A stretch of DNA of 64,000 nucleotides. Origin: Euonymus europaeus. Its lineage: Eukaryota; Streptophyta; Magnoliopsida; Celastrales; Celastraceae. Below, piece after piece: positions 1 through 10,444 of the stretch. Positions within the stretch are counted from its first letter, which is position 1. Every line of letters starts with the position of its first letter. The translations under genes and the position numbers were made by a program. Where the stretch lies: positions 6,205,001 through 6,269,000 of the forward strand of contig OY756957.1 in assembly GCA_963580455.1 (NCBI GenBank), written 5' to 3'. The notes under the pieces were generated by a model, which saw only the letters and a program-made list of their open reading frames with translations, was not told where the DNA came from and did no database searches.

Positions 1-273
1 AGACCAAGAACCATAAGAGTTCACCAAGGAGAGGAGCCATCTGTGTTGGAAGTAAAGTATATGTGGTTTTATACCCTTTTTTTCTTGGGTGAAGTTGAAA
101 AGCAAATGAGACTGACGTATTAATTGATGCTATAGATTCTTTATCTTATTCCTTCTTGAGTTCTTGTAAAAAAAAAGTAGAAGGGATGCACCCCTTGGAG
201 CCATTTATTTCCATAAAATTTATCCCATACTTCAAATAGAAAAAAAGAAAATTAAACATCACTAGTATATTAC

Positions 274-3200
274 CGGTGCAAATTGTTGAGCCACATTCAT
301 AGCACCAGGAACAATGGTCTCAGCCATCAGACCAGTAACAAAAACATCTTTCGGTTGCCCAGCAATTAGGAGGCATAATGTCCGCAATGGTGATCCTGCT
401 ACCAGTTGGCGTAATGCCATTTGCTTCACCATTTCAACATAGAACTACATAATATCCGAGCAGCCACCGACATCATAGGCATGCACACAAATAAGCGCAC
501 ACGATACACAAATGAGCAGGGGAGAGATGAAGGAGATGGGTAACTGAAAAAACTTCAAATAAACTTGATTTCGCCTCCATAAAATTATCATAGAAGGCAA
601 GAACAAACCTGCTCGCCAAGTTGCGAGGCTAGAACAAGTGCAGGACCCCACAACTGGCCTTCTTGAGCGCATTGCAAAGCCTCTATTTTTCTACCAGAAA
701 CCAACAGATTCTGTACCTCAGAGGCAGTGGCCTAAAAAATGGATCAAGATTTAGCAAAATTTGAGGATGAAATGAGTGACAGAATCAAGTCTCAAGGTAT
801 TAAATTGCATACCCGTATTTGTCCTTCAGATGGAAAATTCATTACACACTGGTTTAGAGCACCATACTGACTGTATTGGTTACCATTCCTCTTGGCAGAT
901 GCAAAAAGTTTAGCAACTGAAGTTTCTGGAATATCACTGTCCTGACAAAGTACCCAAAAAAAAATGAATGACAAATGTCCTCTAGTTTTCTGATGTCTTT
1001 CTAAGAAAATAATTACTTCTGAATTATGTTCCTAATAATTGCTGAGATGCTCGGCAGATGGGGGAAAACCAAGGACTATCTCAAAATGTATCGCTGGATT
1101 GAGAAATTGAACCACCAGAAATTCTTACAGCTACCACAAGAAAGAGTTGACAGTAATCCACAAGGATCTTGTAAGTTGTAACAGCATTGCTTTTCTTATT
1201 TACAAAGACCAAGTAGAGAATTTGGATGTTCGCTGCATTTTAGCACCTTAATTAAGGTAAATGCATTGGTCATTTATGTCTTGGTTGGCATCACATTCAC
1301 ATACATTTTGTCAAATGATAATTTCATACCAAACTCTCTCCAGTGAATCGAAGAATCAAAAGAAGGATGCAGAGCTCTCTCTTAGCGGTCTCATTTCTTA
1401 AAAGAAAATTGCTCAACAATTTAAGATGTAAAGATACAATTGGGAGAGGGGGAGGGGCTTTATTTAATTTGTTTTGTTCAGTAAATTCAAAATTATATCA
1501 AAAGGCTAGTAGAGGCGCCAAGCAAAGCGGAAAAACTCAGTTGCATAATAAGAATCCAGAAAATCAAGTGAGGCTCTAAATGAAAAATATTTATTTTCAA
1601 CGTCTAGAAAATTATGGAAATAATAGATGATTAAATGTATTAGCAAAGTGATAATAGCATACATAAGTAATTTGACCCCTTAAAGGTGCAGCATGAACAC
1701 TTTAGATTTCAGAATCATAACAGAAAGGGATCAAAAGGTAAACAACACCCGAACACAAGGCTCCCGCAATGGATAGGGTTGGGGACAGGCAAGATTTACA
1801 GAGCCTTCTTCTACATGCCTTCTCCTACATAATATACGAAGAGATGTTTCCAGGGTTTCAACTTGTGACCTCTAAACTGCACCTTCGCAACTTAACCACT
1901 ACGTCACATGTTCGCTTGTAGATCGGATCAAATGAAATATATTAAATAAATGCTTAATAGCAACAACGATTTTGCATCAATCTGAAAGAAGCTTGGGCCA
2001 CTTGGCCCAGGCCCAGGGGAAAGCATTCAATAAAAACAAGCGAAAACATAAAGCCAAAACACATGTACAGATTTTGGATTATGATAATTTAACCAAGATA
2101 AGCTTAATTGAAGAATTACTTGAGGCAAAAAAAAAACAACTTACTCCCAATGCAGTGTCAGTGCCAAAAGGAGATCTTAGTTTTCCATAATGTTGGCATG
2201 CTACTTTAAGCAACGAGAGAAGCAACTTCAGCACTTCGCCTTTTCTAAAATCCATGTCAGGACTGCTACAGTTAGAAATCCTCTCATCAATCCATCTATT
2301 TAGCTCTTTGCTTCCTACATTCCCACCAACAAGTGGACCAGGAGAAGATTGCTGGCACAGAGCACGAAAATAATCGCAAATGGGTGCTCCAATATTTGAG
2401 GCATCATTATTTGCCGTTACAACTTCCATCAAATTGAGCACAGAAATTGTGCCTCCTACAGAGTTCTTCACATAAAACATAGATGATTAGTCCTCCAGTG
2501 AAGCCATCAATCCATTATTCAAACGAAAGAGTGAAAGATGTTCCCATAACAGAAACTAATGAGTTAACTTGTGAGAAATTATTTTTGGAAAACCAAAAGG
2601 ATATTACCTGGCCTCCATATGAAGAGTTAAGTGAAGTAGTCTCTTTCATTACTATGAGCTTCCCGCCAAATCCAAAAGTAACCAAAGCATGTGGAGGGCG
2701 CCCGGCAGATGATTGCCCCACATTGGGAGCATAATTAAACTGCTGACTACTCTGAAATGATTGCTGGCCAACATTTACAGGCTTTTGACTGCCATAGTAA
2801 TCATTTGACAAATGAACTTGTTCAACATTCGCCTGATCAAAATGTGGACTTAAATTTCTAGGAACAAAGCCTTGTGCGCCAATGAACCCATTAGCCTCCG
2901 CATGTCCTCGACTTGGTGTCTCATAAGATAAAACGGTGCTTAAAGTATTAAAAGACTCCTGCTGATCTACATGGTTTTTTGCAGAAACCTGAGCACCGTA
3001 AGAACCCTCCAGCTGCTTATTTCCACTGTAACTTGAAAAGGCCTCAGTCTTTGTTACTTTATCAGGTTGCAACATGTCAAAACCCTGCTGACTGTAATTA
3101 GCATAAGAATCAGTCCAGCTATCACGTTGATTATGGTTAATATGATATTGAGACCCATAGCTGTTAGTTTGCCCTTGTTCACCAGGCATACCGCTACTAT

Positions 3201-4284
3201 TCTGAGAATAAGCACCAGTAGAAGAAGGCCCATTCTGATTCTGTGGGTCATGAGCTTGTGCTTGAAATGAAGTTGATTGAGCAGCTGAAGTATAGCTCTC
3301 CAAGGAGCGCCATTCTTGGGCGATTGTGTCATAATACCAGCCTGGGTATTGAGGATCAAAAATCATATGCTCTGGGTAACCATTGTTCTCATGTGAAACC
3401 TGGTTCAAGCTAGACACGCTTTCGCTAGTGTTAGTCCCGGTCACAGTTCCTACGACTGACTGTGCACTTTGTTGCATATAATTAACCTCTGATTTCCGAT
3501 TGGCAGCAGTCCAGTCACTGTCAGAACTAGCATCATAGCCCCCTTGGGCATTGGCTGTGGAATCATAGCCCCCTTGGACATTTGCTGTGGCATCATAGCT
3601 TTCAACCTGATACCATTGCCCTGTATTTGGGTCATATTTCCAACCTGGATACATATTTTCCCAGTACTGACTGTTATTCAGATCCTGCCCATTCGTATCA
3701 AAAACTTGACCATCTTGGTATTGTGCATAATTGGCTGAATCATCCACCGCATTTGCTTCATATCCCTTGACAATCTTGGCTTCATTACTCGCATTCTCAT
3801 TATCGCCCAAATCACCAAAAAGATCGGAGTAAGACCCAAACCCATGACTGTCATTTTGCTCTGTATCAGCATAAAAAGAACTCCAACCCACCTCTTTAAC
3901 TGCCCCAGGAGCTCCAGATCCACTTCTGCTTCCTGTCAAATCGGTATCACCCTTATCCACATCGTTTTCAAGACTAGACTCAATTATGTTGTCAACAGCT
4001 AGTGTGTTTGAATTACTCTCTTCTTCTGCGGGCACCTCCAACGATCCAGCCCTAGCATCCAGAGAAACATTCTCTCTTTTGGGCTCCTCCAATCCTCCCT
4101 CACCGCCCGACTCTTCACCTAAACTGAGATTCGAGAACGCCCTGGCATCATCAGAATCGTTACCCTCAGCAAATTTCGGGCCCGAATCGGCCGTGGCAGT
4201 GGTTCTGAAATCTTCATCAACCAATTTGTCGAAGAAATCCTCATCCGTCTGATCCTCCACTTGGAATGGAGGATTCGAAGCCAT
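274..4284 (-). CDS. SEC16: SEC16 (MAIGO5-like) protein, 5' half, continues beyond the left edge
   Basis: SEC16 is the scaffold of endoplasmic-reticulum exit sites and organises COPII coat assembly. Visible exons on the minus strand are 4284-2608, 2465-2145, 941-813, 731-609 and 444-274; all have GT-AG borders and join in phase 0. Exon 1 (559 codons) holds the acidic, Asn/Gln/Ser-rich N-terminus starting MASNPPFQVEDQTDEDFFD, two aromatic repeats (YPGWKYD near residue 212, YPGWYYD near 313) and the start of the central conserved domain (PPHALVTFGFGGKL). Exon 2 continues it with SVGGTISVLNLMEVV. Later exons carry VAKLFASAKRNG, ALQCAQEGQLWGPALV and MALRQLVAGSPLRTLCLL, all typical of plant SEC16. 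The start is the first ATG of the long frame, after a probable 5'UTR intron. The ACE1/Sec16 domain continues outside the window; no exon was recognised at 1-273. Symbol assigned by family, not by orthology test. Confidence 0.93.
946..2140 (-). other. Large SEC16 intron (between second and third coding exons)
   Basis: A gap of about 1.2 kb between coding exons 2465-2145 and 941-813. The frame is kept across it (phase 0). It contains the SINE at 1736-1924; short ORFs here show no protein-family signal. The rest is ordinary AT-rich intron sequence. Confidence 0.75.
1736..1924 (-). mobile_element. Au-like SINE in a SEC16 intron
   Basis: Read on the minus strand, an A-box-like TGACGTAGTGGTTAAG (about 1908-1893) is followed by a B-box-like GGTCACAAGTTGAAACCC (about 1870-1853). 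The 3' part has the plant Au-SINE style ending (ATTGCGGGAGCC then TTGTGTTCGGG) and a T-rich tail. An 8-bp repeat GGATCAAA flanks it at 1728-1735 and 1925-1932 and is taken as the target-site duplication. Its length of about 190 bp fits the family. Confidence 0.72.
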
Positions 4285-4320
4285 CGATTGCCAAAACGTT
4301 GAAAGACCTCCTCCCCGCTC

Positions 4321-4627
4321 CTATGGAACCCAAAACCAATTCAACCCGCACAATTCACCACAAAAATCACCTTTTACCGATTAAAAGGCTCGAAATTCGA
4401 GCTCCCACAACATTCACACCCTCAAGATCAGACCCAAAAAAACATATATACCTCGAAATCAACCTAAAAGACAACAAATATAAGCAAACCAAGCATGATC
4501 TAGGGATTCTTATTTCTATTAGAATCTAAGACAGGAAAAAAAAAACCACAAAAATTTCGCTATCTTTTCGGCTCCACTCGCATCGGAGAAAAGATTTCAA
4601 TTTCATATATTACGAGAAGTAACTCAC
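4321..4627 (-). other. Probable 5'UTR intron of the SEC16 gene
   Basis: On the minus strand a strong donor (GATCG|GTGAGT, GT at 4627-4626) lies upstream of the ATG. A plausible acceptor (CCATAG|GAGCGG, exon resuming at 4320) lies 36 nt before the start codon. A leader exon would then lie upstream of 4627, in A/G-rich DNA facing a plus-strand T-run near 4719-4732. No transcript evidence is available here; the call rests on splice signals only. Confidence 0.55.
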
Positions 4628-4689
4628 CGATCCAGGATAGGTATTGTCAGAGAAAATCGAAGAGGAATGGAGAGAGAAATCGAATTCGC

Positions 4690-5590
4690 ACCACCACCCA
4701 ACCTACACGAGCATCGTTTTTTTTTTTTTTTCTTTCTTTTTCAACTTCAGTTTATTTTCAACTTTCTTTTGCACAGTGTGTGTATTGTGTCTCTGGGTCT
4801 GTTTTTATTTTTATTTTTAATAGCTGTTATTGAATATTTAAAAATGCATTATTAATTTTTCCACTATGTGACCAGGAATATCTTGCTATATTTTACCATC
4901 TCATATGTCAATGTGGCCTATTTTTTTAGGCACCACAATGGCACAATGTCATATGTGAATGTTGCAGGCGCCACAATATAACAAAATTAGTTAGTGTTAA
5001 CCTTATTCTTGTTGTTTTGTCAATATACGTCAACGAGGCTTAATGAAAAATGTTAGGTTAAAGGGTTACATTATCGGTTTAACTGTTCGAATTTGACAAA
5101 AAATTGATTGTGTTATAGAAATGAAAAATGAGCGACCAACATATAATGTTTTATTTTTGAGTTGTTAGGTCTAACACAAATCATCTTTGAATGATCAATT
5201 GTGACATTTACTGTATCATAAGCAATAGGATGCTGGAGATTTTATCATGTCATGTATTGATGTGGAGCAACAGAATCAATAAAATATTGTCAATTCATCT
5301 ATGTGACACGTAAAGAGATAAGAACAGGGGAGAGGAAGAGAGAAGGGGGAGGGAAGGTTAAGTTAGACCATGTGTGCACAAGTTTTGAGGCATAAAAATT
5401 GTGTGCATTAACAATTGTGATTGTGGTGCTCTTAATCAAACTTCATTTTGCTGGTGGATGTCAAAGTTAAGTTATTTGGTGTACAAATTAGGTATGAAAT
5501 TTTTCCATAAAGTTACCAATGTCAAGCGTTTAAAACATATTTAATAAGACAGAAGGAAATTTACTTTTTTACAATATTAAATGAACGAGT
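4690..5590. other. Intergenic AT-rich DNA, nothing recognised
   Basis: Upstream of the SEC16 leader. The only marks are T-runs, a short repeated 'caccacaatggcacaatgtcatatgtgaatgt' type stretch around 4930-4975 that pairs loosely with neighbouring DNA, and scattered A/T tracts. No gene or element with clear ends was found. Confidence 0.5.
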
Positions 5591-5985
5591 TTGTTAGAGC
5601 ATCCCACCTCGGGAGTTTAACTTCATGTGAAGTGTCTTATAATGTGATATTCTTCCCTCTCTATTGGACCTTTTAGAGGGGTGAGTTGGGTCACTTATCA
5701 TTGTATCAGAGCGATGATTGTTGAACTATACTCTACACTTCTTTGGGCAATACCAACCCACATGCTTTGGGCCCATCCGAAAAAAGGTTGAAAAACGTTG
5801 TAAGTCCACTTACGTGTGTTAGAGCGACCCATTCGGAAAAAGGTTGAAAAAGGTCGTAAGTCCACTTACGTGTGTTAGAGAGCATTCCACATCGGAGATT
5901 TAGTCTCATATGAAGTGTCTTATTCTCCCCCTCTATTCAACCTTTTAGAAGGATGAGTTAGGCCACTTATCAGAATTTGTATGCT
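5590..5985 (+). repeat. Degenerate LTR-like repeat, two copies
   Basis: Two diverged copies (about 5597-5705 and 5878-5972) share 'cccacctcggga' or 'ccacatcgga', 'aagtgtctta' and 'gtgagtt.ggncacttatca'. This is the wording common near the ends of plant LTR retrotransposons. After the first copy comes 'tgtatcagagcgatg', close to an initiator-Met tRNA primer-binding site. Between them a segment with 'aaaaaggttgaaaa' and 'gtaagtccacttacgtgtgttagag' is tandemly duplicated (about 5770-5880). No coding region remains. Confidence 0.45.
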
Positions 5986-6272
5986 ATGGATTTTATCATT
6001 TGTACAAGTATCGGTATGTGACTGTATGTATTGGTGCAAAGTTATTACTCATTAACAACACACAGCTCGCGAAAGAGGTTTGACCAAGAGATTCGGGAGT
6101 CACCATCACATCCATAAACGACCCCAGCTAGGAAATTTTTTGGAAGATCCAGGTCCACATTGGACAGCTTTCTGTATGTTACTGTGCGTATTGGTGTCAC
6201 TGTCATGAGTAACCACAATATTAATTGTAATGAAAAAGTTAGGAATAATTCAACTTATAATTATCTATTTAT

Positions 6273-6824
6273 TACTAAAATTACATGTAGCCCTTACAAA
6301 TCGAGCTATATTCTGGCGAATTCCCCTAATGTTCACCTATTTACAAAAGCCGTTCTCCTTCTCAGTTTCAATGGGGTGTTTGATTAGCGTTTTTTTGTTC
6401 TTTATCCACTATCGGATGGATTTGCTTAGTGGCGACTAGGCCTCGTCATCGGGCCGGGCCGGGATGGCCCAAAAAAATAGGCCCAGGCCCGGCCTTGGCC
6501 CAAGAGCCTTCGGGTCGGGCCTAAGAGAATTTGATAAGCCCAAGCCCGGCCTTGGCCCAAGGAATTCGGGCCAAAAGTCGGGCTTCGGGCTTGGCCCAAT
6601 GAGTTCGGGCCTAAATATTAAATTAATATATATACACACACATACATAAATACACACACATGAATACATATATACACACATATAAATATATCTATACAAT
6701 ATATATATGTACACATACACCTATAGATATATATATATATTTATATGTATGTATAGATATATTTATGTATGTATATATATATATTTATATGTATATGTGT
6801 ATGTACATATATGTATCTATACAC

Positions 6825-6858
<34 letters not shown>

Positions 6859-7570
6859 CTGTGTGTGTGTGTGACAGTGTGCATGTATATATGTGTGTGA
6901 CAGTGTGCATGTAACATGCACACTGTCACACACACACCTATAGATATATATATATTTATATGTATGTATAGATATATTTATGTATATATATATATATATA
7001 TTGTGTATTATAGTTTTCGGGCTCGGGCTCGGGCTTCGGGCCGGCCCAAATGATCGGGCTTCCGGCCGGGCTCGGCCCCAGAAATGGAGCCTAGGCCCGC
7101 CCGAAGCCTAAGTCGGGCTGCCCAAGCCCGAGGTCCCTTCGGGCCCGGGCTGGCCCAAGGCCCACGGGCCGTTTGAAGAGGCCTAGTGGCGACTTGCGAT
7201 CTCCTCTGTATGTTTTGTTTTATCGTCTTCAAATTGTGCCTATTGGATATACTTTGCCGTTTCCGTCTTTGCTTCTCGATTTGGCTATAAAACTTTCTAT
7301 CCATTATTACTATTACTATTACTATTACAAAAATTATATTGCCCGTGCAAATCGGGCTATATCCTGATGAGTTCCCCTCATGTTCACCTACTCGAGAAAG
7401 TTGTTCTACTTCTGAGTCTCAATGGGTTGTTTGTTTGGCTCCTTTTCCTTCTTTACCCACAGTCGAATTTGCTTAGTGATGACTTTGTGATCTCCTCGGT
7501 CTATTTTGTTTTATCGTCTTTAGATTGTGCCCATTGGATATGCTTTTTCAGTTTCATCTTTGCTACTCGA
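6273..7570. repeat. Tandem duplication of about 300 bp; first copy split by a hAT element
   Basis: Copy 1 is 6273-6436 plus 7194 to about 7325; copy 2 is about 7325-7570. Both carry 'gggctatat' or 'gagctatat', 'gttcaccta', 'tttgcttagtg.gac', 'gatctcctc', 'ttttgttttatcgtctt' and 'attgtgcc.attggatat' in the same order. Copy 2 is uninterrupted exactly where copy 1 holds the hAT element. A short (tat tac)n microsatellite lies at the junction (7306-7330). No protein product is recognised. Confidence 0.7.
6437..7185. mobile_element. Non-autonomous hAT element (749 bp) with GGGCC-rich ends
   Basis: An 8-bp direct repeat GTGGCGAC flanks it (6429-6436 and 7186-7193). Ends are TAGGCCTCGTCATCGGGCC on the left and, reversed, TAGGCCTCTTCAAACGGCC on the right. 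The outer 170 bp on each side are G/C arrays of GGGCC/GGCCC words. The middle (about 6615-7012) is an AT-rich TATA/CACA microsatellite with a near-perfect palindrome around 6860-6938. No transposase is encoded. The second copy of the flanking repeat supplies an empty site. Confidence 0.85.
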
Positions 7571-8200
7571 TTTTTCAATGAACAAATTTTTATATTTTCG
7601 GTTAGCCAATGGTGTTTCGGGATGAACGACGGCTTTCATGCTACTCTAGAGTTTCTGGTGGGCTTTTTTCCTGCTTGGTTTGAAAGGTGTCGATCATTGA
7701 TTTGCTTGCCGTAGTTGATTGGGTTCTTCTTCACATATTCTTCGTGTCTCAGGTTTGTGGCTCTCCTCTACTTTTTTCGTTTTAATTTCCTACACCGATT
7801 TTGAGTTGGTGAGTGTTTAGTTGTTCTCTGATTCTTAGATATAATTTTTTCCCTTGCTTGATTTTCGCTTTACGATCCCCGAAATTCCCTTAATTGATGT
7901 TCTTTCTCAAAATATCCATCTCCCAGGTTTGTAGCTCTGCTTTACTTACTCCACTTTTGTTTAACGCACTAATAAATTCACCCACTTAATTCCTAAAACT
8001 CCTTTCATGCATCTTCAATTTGCTGATCTTTGATTGAGTTTTGTTAACTTGTTTGGCTGAACCTTCCATATAGTAAGCACGTTGATGTTCTCTACTTACT
8101 AATTATAATTTGTTTATGCTTTGGTCCACCAATATCAATGAGATGGTTGCTGCGAATTTCACATAAAAATTACATATATGTTGATCTGATGAACAAGAAA
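7571..8200. other. Unassigned region with a short internal repeat
   Basis: Open frames here are short and match no known family. 'caggtttgtggctctcctctactt' at about 7750 recurs as a variant at about 7924, so part of it may be a diverged local duplication. No splice structure or element ends were recognised. Confidence 0.4.
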
Positions 8201-8204
8201 ATTG

Positions 8205-8579
8205 GAGTGTGTTTGGAATCCTTAACTTAAAACAGTTTTCGTTTTTGAAACTGAAATGATTACAAAAAATTCATTTGGTAGGTAAATTTTGAATATTATT
8301 TTGCAAAACTGGAAAACTATTTTTTGTTTTTAAAAACTAAAAACAGAGAACTACTAAAAGATGTTTTCGACAACTTTTTCAAGAATTGTTCTGTTTTTTG
8401 TGACTGGAAACATAACATATATCAAATGAATTTTCTGTTTTCTATTTTGAAAAACAGTTTTCAAATTATATAAATCAAATGAATTTTTTTAATAGTTTTT
8501 ATTCCTAAAAATAATTTTAAAAACTATACTCAAAATCTTTTTTAAAAACTAAAAAAGAAAACGATTTCTAAATACACCC
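8205..8579. mobile_element. Tourist-like MITE (degenerate)
   Basis: The left end GAGTGTGTTTGGAATCC pairs with the reversed right end GGGTGTATTTAGAAATCG, and both ends continue into 'cgttttc/gttttcg' tracts. The flanking trinucleotides are TTG and TTA, one mismatch from a 3-bp target-site duplication. The interior is A/T homopolymer-rich with no coding. Confidence 0.55.
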
Positions 8580-8619
8580 TTAATTTTTCCCAAAAATTTA
8601 CGTATTCGACCTATGGTTA

Positions 8620-9470
8620 TCTATACTTATATATAAAGCCTGTGCACTGCTGCCTTTCCGCGCGAGTCTCAGCTATTTTATCTCCTGTACTCTCGCGACT
8701 GGTGTTCTTTCCACAAAAGCTTGGCAAGCTAAACGACGCCGTTTTATCCTCTTCGCCCAAACAATAAACAAAAACAATTACATATACAAGTTTATTATAA
8801 CAATCAAATCGCACCACTCAAAAGTTGTATAAAAGTCTCGGTATAAGTCAATTTCCATTACTATATTTTACACTGAAATTTTATATGCATTAGGTAAACC
8901 AAGATTTGGATTTGTGTTTGTACAGATATTGCAATATTATATGCATTAGCTAAATGTAGGTTTCGATTTGGATTTGTGTTTGTACAGATATTGCATTATT
9001 ATATGAATTAGGTAAACCAAGATTTGAATTTGTGTTTGTACAGATATTGCAATATTATATGCATTAGGTAAACCAAGAACTGGTGTTCTTTCCACAAAAG
9101 CTTGGCAAGCTAAAAAACGCCGTTTTACCCTCTTCGCCCAAACAATAAACAAAAACAATTACATATACAAGTTTATTATAACAATCAAATCGCACCACTC
9201 AAAAGTTGTATAAAAATCTCGGTACAAGTCAATTTCCATTACTATATTTTACACTAAAATTTTATATGCATTAGGTAAATCAAGATTTGGATTTGTGTTT
9301 GTACAGATATTGCAATATTATATGCATTAGCTAAATGTAGGTTTCGATTTGGATTTGTGTTTGTACAGATATTGCATTATTATATGCATTAGGTAAATCA
9401 AGATTTGGATTTGTGTTTGTAGAGATATTGCAATATTATATTCATTAGGTAATATTATATTATATTCACT
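8620..9470. repeat. 381-bp tandem duplication with inner 55-60 bp repeats
   Basis: The segment starting 'actggtgttctttccacaaa' at 8698 recurs at 9079, an offset of 381 bp, with few differences for about 300 bp. Within each copy a shorter unit ('gatttggatttgtgtttgta', then 'cagatattgca') repeats several times. The family resembles a minor satellite. Short open frames across it repeat as well and are not taken as genes. Confidence 0.8.
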
Positions 9471-9840
9471 AGTTATATTTGAAATTCCCTTATTTTGTTT
9501 AGTTGGCTAGCTGGCTGGAGTACATATTATTAATTGGGCTTTGTTTGGGTGTACGTTTGGGCCCAAAAGATGTGTCTTCTTCAGCCAAACCACTACCAGA
9601 TCAAGTCCATTACTCGATTGGCGTCTACCGTCTGGAATCAGTTTTTGAATGTTGGGCCGAGCCCGATGTTCAACAACAATATGGGCCACAGTCCAGGCAT
9701 GAAGATTGAAGAGAATGGTATTGGACTCTTGAATATGACCCAACTCATAATATTACAAATTTAAAATACCCCATTCTTTTTACCAAAGTTACTAAAATGA
9801 TACCGCACGGTCCCTCGTCATAAATCATTAATTGTAATGG
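9471..9840. other. Unassigned DNA left of the RNase H fragment
   Basis: Open frames on both strands at 9503-9764 have no recognisable domain. The sequence between them and the RNase H-like fragment has a poly-T/A context only. It could be further decayed LINE-type sequence, but nothing proves it. Confidence 0.35.
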
Positions 9841-9904
9841 GCTGCGGCTAGACGTTACGAGGGATGCTTTGATCCGTTTGCAGGTGAACTTTTGGCCATG
9901 TTAA

Positions 9905-10365
9905 TGTTGTAAATTGACAGCCCGGATTGAGCAGGATTGCAGCTTCAAATGAACTTGAGATAATAAAAGGCTAAATTGGACACACAAATTTTACGTGGAA
10001 AACCCCCAATGAGTAAGGGTAAAAACCACGGACCAGTATAGAAGAATTCACTATGGAACAAAAGATTATAACATTATCTCTAATTTAACAAGAAGAGAAC
10101 AATTACACTCTCTCTTGAAACTAGAAGAAGAACCAAAACCTCTCAAAAGAATCTCTGTCTCTCACCCTCACCTTCTCCTTTCTTTGTTTCTTCGGTTTTG
10201 TGTGTATCATGAAGTAGAGATTGCACGCCTTTATATAGGCATAGATGGAGCAAAATACTTGGCTAGAAACATGCCACGTAAATCCAACTATTAGTTGGTT
10301 TCTACCCAACTATTAAGTTGACTAGAACATGCCACCTAACCTAACTAATTCTAGAAGATTCAACA
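9905..10365 (-). repeat. 3' LTR of the minus-strand Copia element
   Basis: 461 bp; on the minus strand it begins TGTTGAATCTTC and ends TTTACAACA, the TG..CA form. It contains 'tttatatagg' (a TATA-like stretch on the reverse strand) near 10230. It pairs with the copy at 14704-15165. Confidence 0.95.
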
Positions 10366-10380
10366 TTTCTCCCTCTTGGA
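10366..10380 (-). other. Polypurine tract of the minus-strand Copia element
   Basis: Minus-strand TCCAAGAGGGAGAAA directly abuts the 3' LTR, the position where plus-strand DNA synthesis starts in LTR elements. Confidence 0.75.
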
Positions 10381-10444
10381 GACTTGATTGAGATTCTATC
10401 ACGTCTCCACACCACTCTTTCTATACTAGTCCTTCCATGCTTGC

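Noticed and set aside
1..200. Next SEC16 exon at the extreme left edge
   Set aside because: No frame on the minus strand gave the residues expected after the QQFAP exon end; the stretch looks like intron.
6436..6935. Open frames of 60-94 codons on both strands within the microsatellite and GGGCC arrays
   Set aside because: They follow repeat periodicity (YIYIY, HTHTH, RPGLG) inside a hAT element and have no start context or domain.
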